A DNA stretch of 37,783 nucleotides from Phycisphaerales bacterium (GTDB taxonomy: Bacteria; Planctomycetota; Phycisphaerae; Phycisphaerales; SM1A02). The notes beneath the pieces are model-generated. The model did no database searches, was not told where the DNA came from, and saw only the letters and a list, made by a program, of their open reading frames with translations. Shown in pieces: positions 33,861 to 37,783 of this stretch. Made by a program: the position numbers and the translations under genes. The stretch lies in contig SIAR01000025.1 of NCBI GenBank assembly GCA_009691705.1, positions 1 through 37,783 of the forward strand. Direction: 5' to 3'. Numbering within the stretch: the first letter of the stretch is position 1; each line of letters opens with the position of its first letter.

Positions 33861-34448
33861 TCACCCTCGCACACGCGCGACGAATCCAAACTTGCGGCAG
33901 AGCGGTTTTTGCTCGCGGCGCATGAGTCGTAGGGCCGCCTTGACTCCGACGCTATTGCGCTTCTCGTAGTGCAGCATCGTGAGCCAATACGCTTCAAAGA
34001 TTGTCGCTTCGAGCCAAGGCACTTCGCCGATGAATCCGCTGATGCAAAGCGCCCCGGTGCGTTTGAGAAACTGGGTGAGCCGCGCTGGGGGAACTTTGAG
34101 AAAGCGGCAGCCAGAAAAATGCACAATGCGTCCGCGGCAGCGACCGGCGAGCAATGTTTCGAGATCGTCCAGCGAGATGCGTTCGAATGGAACGCGCATA
34201 TCTCCTGGCAGCAACTCGGCTGGACGCGAGTGAATCGCAAACCAGAGCAGATCAAACTGCTTGTAGCGCGTCTGAAACCACCGGCGCAGATAAAACTCAA
34301 TTTCTGCGCGGGTCGCAACATCGCGCAAGACATACGGAATGCGCGCATCGCTGCTCTTCATAAGGTCGAGCACCGGACGCATCGACATCGGATTTACCAA
34401 GCCGAACCAATCCGCCTCGAGACAGAAGACGCCAGGTGTTTTGGCCAT
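33861..34448 (-). CDS. Conserved protein of unknown function (DUF6642-like)
   Basis: 195 residues, soluble. It begins MAKTPGVFCLEADWFGLV and continues with IPYVLRDVATRAEIEFYLRRWFQ and DLLWFAIHSRPAELLPGD. This order recalls the DUF6642 family, which I recall from memory. A positively charged C-terminus (LRLMRREQKPLCRKFGFVARVRG) is present. The GRCRGRIVHFSGCRFLK segment resembles the beta-strand-with-nucleophile pattern of caspase-like or CHAT-type folds, but no catalytic dyad can be proved. It lies in a housekeeping operon, 24 bases after gpmI and 34 bases before der. The function is unknown. Confidence 0.75.
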   Translation of the reverse strand: MAKTPGVFCLEADWFGLVNPMSMRPVLDLMKSSDARIPYVLRDVATRAEIEFYLRRWFQTRYKQFDLLWFAIHSRPAELLPGDMRVPFERISLDDLETLLAGRCRGRIVHFSGCRFLKVPPARLTQFLKRTGALCISGFIGEVPWLEATIFEAYWLTMLHYEKRNSVGVKAALRLMRREQKPLCRKFGFVARVRG

Positions 34449-34472
34449 ATGGTGGGAGTGTAGGAACGCGCG

Positions 34473-36083
34473 TCAGGGCAACAACGAACGACCGGTCATC
34501 GCTGCGGGTTGCGCGAGACCGATCATCTCAAGCATTGTGGGAGCGATGTCGCCAAGCCGTCCACCGGCGCGAAGAGTGCGCCCAACAAACGCGCTGCCGA
34601 CGACCAACAGCGGCACATCGAAACTAGTGTGCGCGGTGTGCGGCTTGCCAGTGATGGGATCGCACATCTGCTCGACATTTCCGTGATCGGCGGTGACGAT
34701 GAGCGATCCGCCGCGGGCGAGCACCGCGGCAACGATCGCACCAACACACCCGTCGACGCACTCGACCGCCTGAATCGCAGCGGGCAGGCTGCCCGTGTGA
34801 CCGACCATGTCGGCGTTGGCGAAGTTGACGATGATGACCTCTTCACAATCGGCGGCGGCGATGCGCGCCAGCACACTGTCACGCACTCCCGCGGCGCTCA
34901 TCTCGGGCTTGAGGTCGTACGTCGCAACATCGCGCGGGCTAGGAATGATCGAGCGTGTTTCGCCGGCAAACGGCGGCTCGCGGTAGTCGTTGAAGAAAAA
35001 TGTGACGTGCGGAAACTTCTCAGTCTCGGCGCAGCGAAACTGGGCGATCGAATGGTCTGCGAGCCAACTGCCAAGGATGTCAGCCATTTTCGCGGGACGG
35101 CCGAAGATGACGTGCACGGGCAACCCCTCTTCGTACTGCGCCATCGTGCAGAAGTACAAGTCGCGCGGTACGCGTCCGCGATCGAATGCGCCGCGGGGCA
35201 GCGCTCGAAACGCTGTCTCGTCGTACACGAATGCTTTGGTGATCTCGCGGGGACGGTCGCCGCGGTAGTTGAAGAAGATCACGCTGTCACCATCGGCAAT
35301 TGCTCCATCAACACCTGCGATGCGCGTGGGAGGCACAAACTCTTCGCTCGATTGCGATGCCGATGGAGGAGCACTGTCGTGTGCGGCGAGGGCAGCCTGG
35401 GCGCTGGCCGCAGTGCGCGTCGATCGCGCGAGCAAACACTCCCACGCCTGGCTGACGCGATCCCACCGATCGTCTCTGTCCATCACGAAGAAGCGGCCGA
35501 TGAGAGTCGCGATCTGACCGCCGTACCTCTTGAGCGCCTCTTCGAGTGTTGCGATAAATCCAGCGGCCGAGTGTGGCGAACAATCGCGTCCATCGGTGAA
35601 GGCATGCACGAAGAGCCGATCGCCAGGAAAGCCCAGCGCATGCGCCAGTTCGAGAATCGCGATGAGGTGCAAGAGGTCGCTGTGCACCTGGCCAGAGCTG
35701 ACGAGCCCCATTATGTGCACTTTGCGTCCACTCGCCTGGGCGCGCGTGAAAGCCTCGCGCAAGGTCGCGTTCGCGGCAAAGTCGCCAGAGCGAATTGCAC
35801 GGGTGATGCGCATGAGCTCTTGATCGACGATGCGCCCCGCGCCAATATTCTGATGGCCGACCTCAGAATTGCCCATCACGGGACCATTCGCGCCGACGGG
35901 CAATCCCACATCTTCGCCGCTCGTACGAATCAGCACCGATGGATAGTCGCGCGTGAGCCGTTCGTCGACGGGGGTATGCGCCAGCTTGATCGCATTGAAT
36001 GGGTCGTGGGATGGATGCGGGTTGCGCCCCCATCCATCGCGCACAATCAGAACACATGGCGTGTTGGTGAGAGTTGGTTTCAC
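34473..36083 (-). CDS. gpmI: 2,3-bisphosphoglycerate-independent phosphoglycerate mutase
   Basis: This glycolytic enzyme interconverts 3- and 2-phosphoglycerate using two Mn ions and a serine nucleophile. It has 536 residues, close to the family's ~510. D16 in RDGWG and S73 in MGNSEVGH are the metal ligand and nucleophile; HAFTDGRDCSPHSA and YRGDRPREI are substrate-binding. NFANADMVGHTG and VTADHGNVEQM supply the remaining metal ligands. The start is divergent from the YggS-like gene across 58 bases. A long opposite-strand open frame runs across it but is a composition shadow. Confidence 0.97.
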   Translation of the reverse strand: MKPTLTNTPCVLIVRDGWGRNPHPSHDPFNAIKLAHTPVDERLTRDYPSVLIRTSGEDVGLPVGANGPVMGNSEVGHQNIGAGRIVDQELMRITRAIRSGDFAANATLREAFTRAQASGRKVHIMGLVSSGQVHSDLLHLIAILELAHALGFPGDRLFVHAFTDGRDCSPHSAAGFIATLEEALKRYGGQIATLIGRFFVMDRDDRWDRVSQAWECLLARSTRTAASAQAALAAHDSAPPSASQSSEEFVPPTRIAGVDGAIADGDSVIFFNYRGDRPREITKAFVYDETAFRALPRGAFDRGRVPRDLYFCTMAQYEEGLPVHVIFGRPAKMADILGSWLADHSIAQFRCAETEKFPHVTFFFNDYREPPFAGETRSIIPSPRDVATYDLKPEMSAAGVRDSVLARIAAADCEEVIIVNFANADMVGHTGSLPAAIQAVECVDGCVGAIVAAVLARGGSLIVTADHGNVEQMCDPITGKPHTAHTSFDVPLLVVGSAFVGRTLRAGGRLGDIAPTMLEMIGLAQPAAMTGRSLLP

Positions 36084-36141
36084 ACTTTGCAGAATAGGCG
36101 ATCAAGCTTTTCGCTACGCTAGGCAAGTGGAGAATACGACG

Positions 36142-36957
36142 ATGCAGGATGCGGTCGCCAGATCTGAAGTCAGCAATCAAACCATGAATGACACCACGGA
36201 TGGAACACTTCGAGAGCGCTACGACGCAGTGAAACAGCGCATAGCGACGGCGGCGATTGCCGCGGGGCGCAAGCCCGAGCACATCATGCTGGTGGTGGTC
36301 ACCAAGACGGCAACTCCCGAGCAGATTCGCGAACTCATTTCGTTTGGACAGCAAGACTTTGCCGAGAGCCGTGTGCAACTGTTGATGCAGCGTGCGGCGC
36401 AGATCGACGAGCATCTCGTGCGCCTGCGCGAAATGCGCGGCAGTGCACCCGAAGTGCGCTGGCACATGATTGGCTCGATCCAGCGCAATAAGGTGCGCAA
36501 AGCAGTTGAGTTGGCGCGGTTGATTCACTCGGTCGACAGTCTGCGGCTGGCGGAAGAGATTCATGTGCAAGCCGCGCGACGCGAGCAACCGATCGACGTA
36601 TTGCTCGAGGTGAATGTCTCGGGGGAGATGTCGAAACATGGCATCACTGGCGCAGCGGTGCGCCACGTTGTGCAACAACTCGACACGATGGTCAATCTGC
36701 GCGTGCGCGGGCTCATGTGCATGGCGCCACTCGAAGGCGGGGTCGGTGAAGCGCGAAAGACCTTCGATCGCGGCTACGAACTCTTCGGCGATGTGCGCCA
36801 GACCGGAATCGCAGGCAAGACTTTCGATTTGCTTTCGATGGGAATGAGTGGAGACTTTGAGGATGCCATCGCCGCCGGTGCGAACATCGTGCGGGTCGGC
36901 AGCGCGATAATCGGCGTTGGGCAACCTGAGGCGGCGCCAGATTCGGCGAATCAATGA
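36142..36957 (+). CDS. YggS/PLPBP-family pyridoxal-phosphate homeostasis protein
   Basis: 272 residues. The alanine-racemase-like N-terminal barrel binds PLP through K55 in MLVVVTKTATPEQI. Family motifs are FAESRVQ, RWHMIGSIQRNKVR, LLEVNVSGEMSKHG and a final SMGMSGDFEDAIAAGANIVRVGSAI. It keeps cytoplasmic PLP and amino-acid pools in balance. ATG 36142 follows a GGAG nine bases upstream; ATG 36184 is an alternative without a ribosome site. Its stop overlaps the tmk start by four bases (ATGA). Confidence 0.95.
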   Translation: MQDAVARSEVSNQTMNDTTDGTLRERYDAVKQRIATAAIAAGRKPEHIMLVVVTKTATPEQIRELISFGQQDFAESRVQLLMQRAAQIDEHLVRLREMRGSAPEVRWHMIGSIQRNKVRKAVELARLIHSVDSLRLAEEIHVQAARREQPIDVLLEVNVSGEMSKHGITGAAVRHVVQQLDTMVNLRVRGLMCMAPLEGGVGEARKTFDRGYELFGDVRQTGIAGKTFDLLSMGMSGDFEDAIAAGANIVRVGSAIIGVGQPEAAPDSANQ

Positions 36958-37613
36958 GGCAACCAGCGATGGCAACCAACTGGGCATCCTTGCTTCCCGG
37001 AAAGTTCGTCGTGTTTGACGGGCCCGATGGCAGCGGCAAGAGCACGCAATTGCGTTCGCTAGCAAAGTTAGCGCGCGCTGCATCGGTCGAGACAGTCGAA
37101 GTGCGCGAGCCTGGTGGCACTTCGATCGGCGAGAAGATTCGGGAAGTCTTGCTCGATCCAGCGAATTGCGAGATGGTGACGCGCTGCGAGATGCTTCTTT
37201 ACATGGCGAGTCGCGCGCAACTCGTCGAAGAGCGCATTCTTCCTGCTCTCGCGCGGGGAGCCTTCGTGCTTGCGGATCGATTCATCTCTTCGACGCTCGC
37301 CTATCAAGGCAGCGCTGGCGGAGTCGCGGTGAAAGACATCATGGCAGTTGGCGACATCGCCATTGGCGGACGGTGGCCAGATCTCGTGGTGATTTTCGAT
37401 GTGGACTGGGCGACGGCACAGAGGCGCATGACGCGGACACTCGACCGTATTGAACAGAAAGACGCCGCCTATCACCGACGGGTGCGCGAGGGATATCTCG
37501 AGCAGGCGCGCGCCAAGCCGAGCATGTATCTCGTGATTGACTCGACGGCAGAACCGCAGGCGGTGTTTGAGGCGTTGAGTTGCGGGATGCAGGAGCGATT
37601 GACAGGTAAGTAG
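36954..37613 (+). CDS. tmk: Thymidylate kinase
   Basis: 219 residues; it phosphorylates dTMP to dTDP. P-loop GPDGSGKST (23-31), the substrate motif REPGGTSIGE (51-60), and ADRFISSTLAYQG with the DR signature are visible. The lid region (LDRIEQKDAAYHRRV) is present. ATG 36954 overlaps the yggS stop; ATG 36969 is a possible later start, since the first five residues precede the domain. The convergent guanylate kinase gene follows 21 bases later. Confidence 0.96.
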   Translation: MRQPAMATNWASLLPGKFVVFDGPDGSGKSTQLRSLAKLARAASVETVEVREPGGTSIGEKIREVLLDPANCEMVTRCEMLLYMASRAQLVEERILPALARGAFVLADRFISSTLAYQGSAGGVAVKDIMAVGDIAIGGRWPDLVVIFDVDWATAQRRMTRTLDRIEQKDAAYHRRVREGYLEQARAKPSMYLVIDSTAEPQAVFEALSCGMQERLTGK

Positions 37614-37634
37614 CAGCGTCAGTGAGGCGCCTCA

Positions 37635-37783
37635 TCACCCCATGCGCGCTGCGACCAGCGCACAGATTGCATCAGTCGCACGGTTAATATCATCGTTGAC
37701 AACGAATGCGTCGAAGACTATTCCGCCGCGCGCACGGGCGATCTCGCAGGTGCTTGCCGCGAACCGTCTCTGAATCGTCGCCT
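37635..37783 (-). CDS. gmk: Guanylate kinase, C-terminal part (cut by window edge)
   Basis: The last ~49 codons run leftward to a TGA at 37637-37635. The decoded end ATIQRRFAASTCEIARARG and then FDAFVVNDDINRATDAICAL matches the guanylate kinase C-terminus, where FDYVVVNDDLDxA is the family signature. It would convert GMP to GDP. The frame is open to the window edge, so the start lies outside. It faces tmk, so the two nucleotide kinases are convergent. Confidence 0.87.
   Translation of the reverse strand, partial: ATIQRRFAASTCEIARARGGIVFDAFVVNDDINRATDAICALVAARMG

Noticed and set aside
34509-36122. 537-codon open frame on the plus strand
   Set aside because: It is exactly antisense to gpmI, has Arg/His/Ala-biased composition and no domain. 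The minus-strand enzyme has all its active-site motifs.
35863-37083. 406-codon open frame on the minus strand
   Set aside because: It is a shadow of the YggS-like gene and the gpmI start; no recognisable domain and odd composition.

Overview
The window is a dense, GC-rich bacterial chromosome segment. It most likely comes from an uncultured planctomycete of the class Phycisphaerae. The basis is the secreted metallopeptidase at 2546-5212, which carries the calcium-binding repeats that end many exported proteins of that group (LDSCDLA-type and ADLAALLAAWG-type). Long planctomycete-style signal peptidase I, several small envelope proteins and the MotB/ExbD-like proteins fit the same placement. 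No rRNA, tRNA, CRISPR array, insertion sequence or prophage was seen.

Layout. 1-2043: two related membrane proteins (the first cut by the left edge) facing a CDF metal exporter. 2091-5212: an Arg/Gly-rich small protein and the secreted metallopeptidase. 5236-8508 (minus): an apparent operon of a nucleotide-sugar dehydrogenase, three small single-span envelope proteins and deoxyribose-phosphate aldolase. 8581-9147: a broken family-2 glycosyltransferase. 9144-11446: an azurin-like blue copper protein divergent from a beta-CASP metallo-beta-lactamase RNase. 11488-13051: a stand-alone STAS protein and ParB, with one parS site just upstream of parB and a second inside it, but no adjacent parA. 13052-13609 holds no convincing gene. 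13610-16523: YceI-like protein, multi-span membrane protein and a xylose isomerase.

The most interesting part is 16533-28895. A membrane-anchored VWA protein is transcribed divergently from seven tightly packed plus-strand genes: a zinc-ribbon TRAFAC-type GTPase, a GAP1-like transmembrane protein, an exported paralogue of its outer domain, a 976-residue coiled-coil membrane protein, a GYF-domain multi-span protein, a MotA/TolQ/ExbB-like channel subunit and two different MotB/ExbD-like subunits. Almost all junctions are 4-base overlaps or near zero gaps, so it is probably one transcript of about 11 kb. I infer a GTP-controlled, ion-motive-force-driven envelope machine. It resembles parts of computationally described NTP-dependent conflict systems and, in its motor half, Zorya, but lacks the Zorya effectors.

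28834-36083 (minus) is a housekeeping operon read from the right: gpmI, a conserved unknown protein, der, ricT, a signal peptidase I with a large beta-rich insertion, and an EamA transporter. The right end has a YggS-type PLP protein and thymidylate kinase on plus, and the C-terminal end of guanylate kinase on minus.
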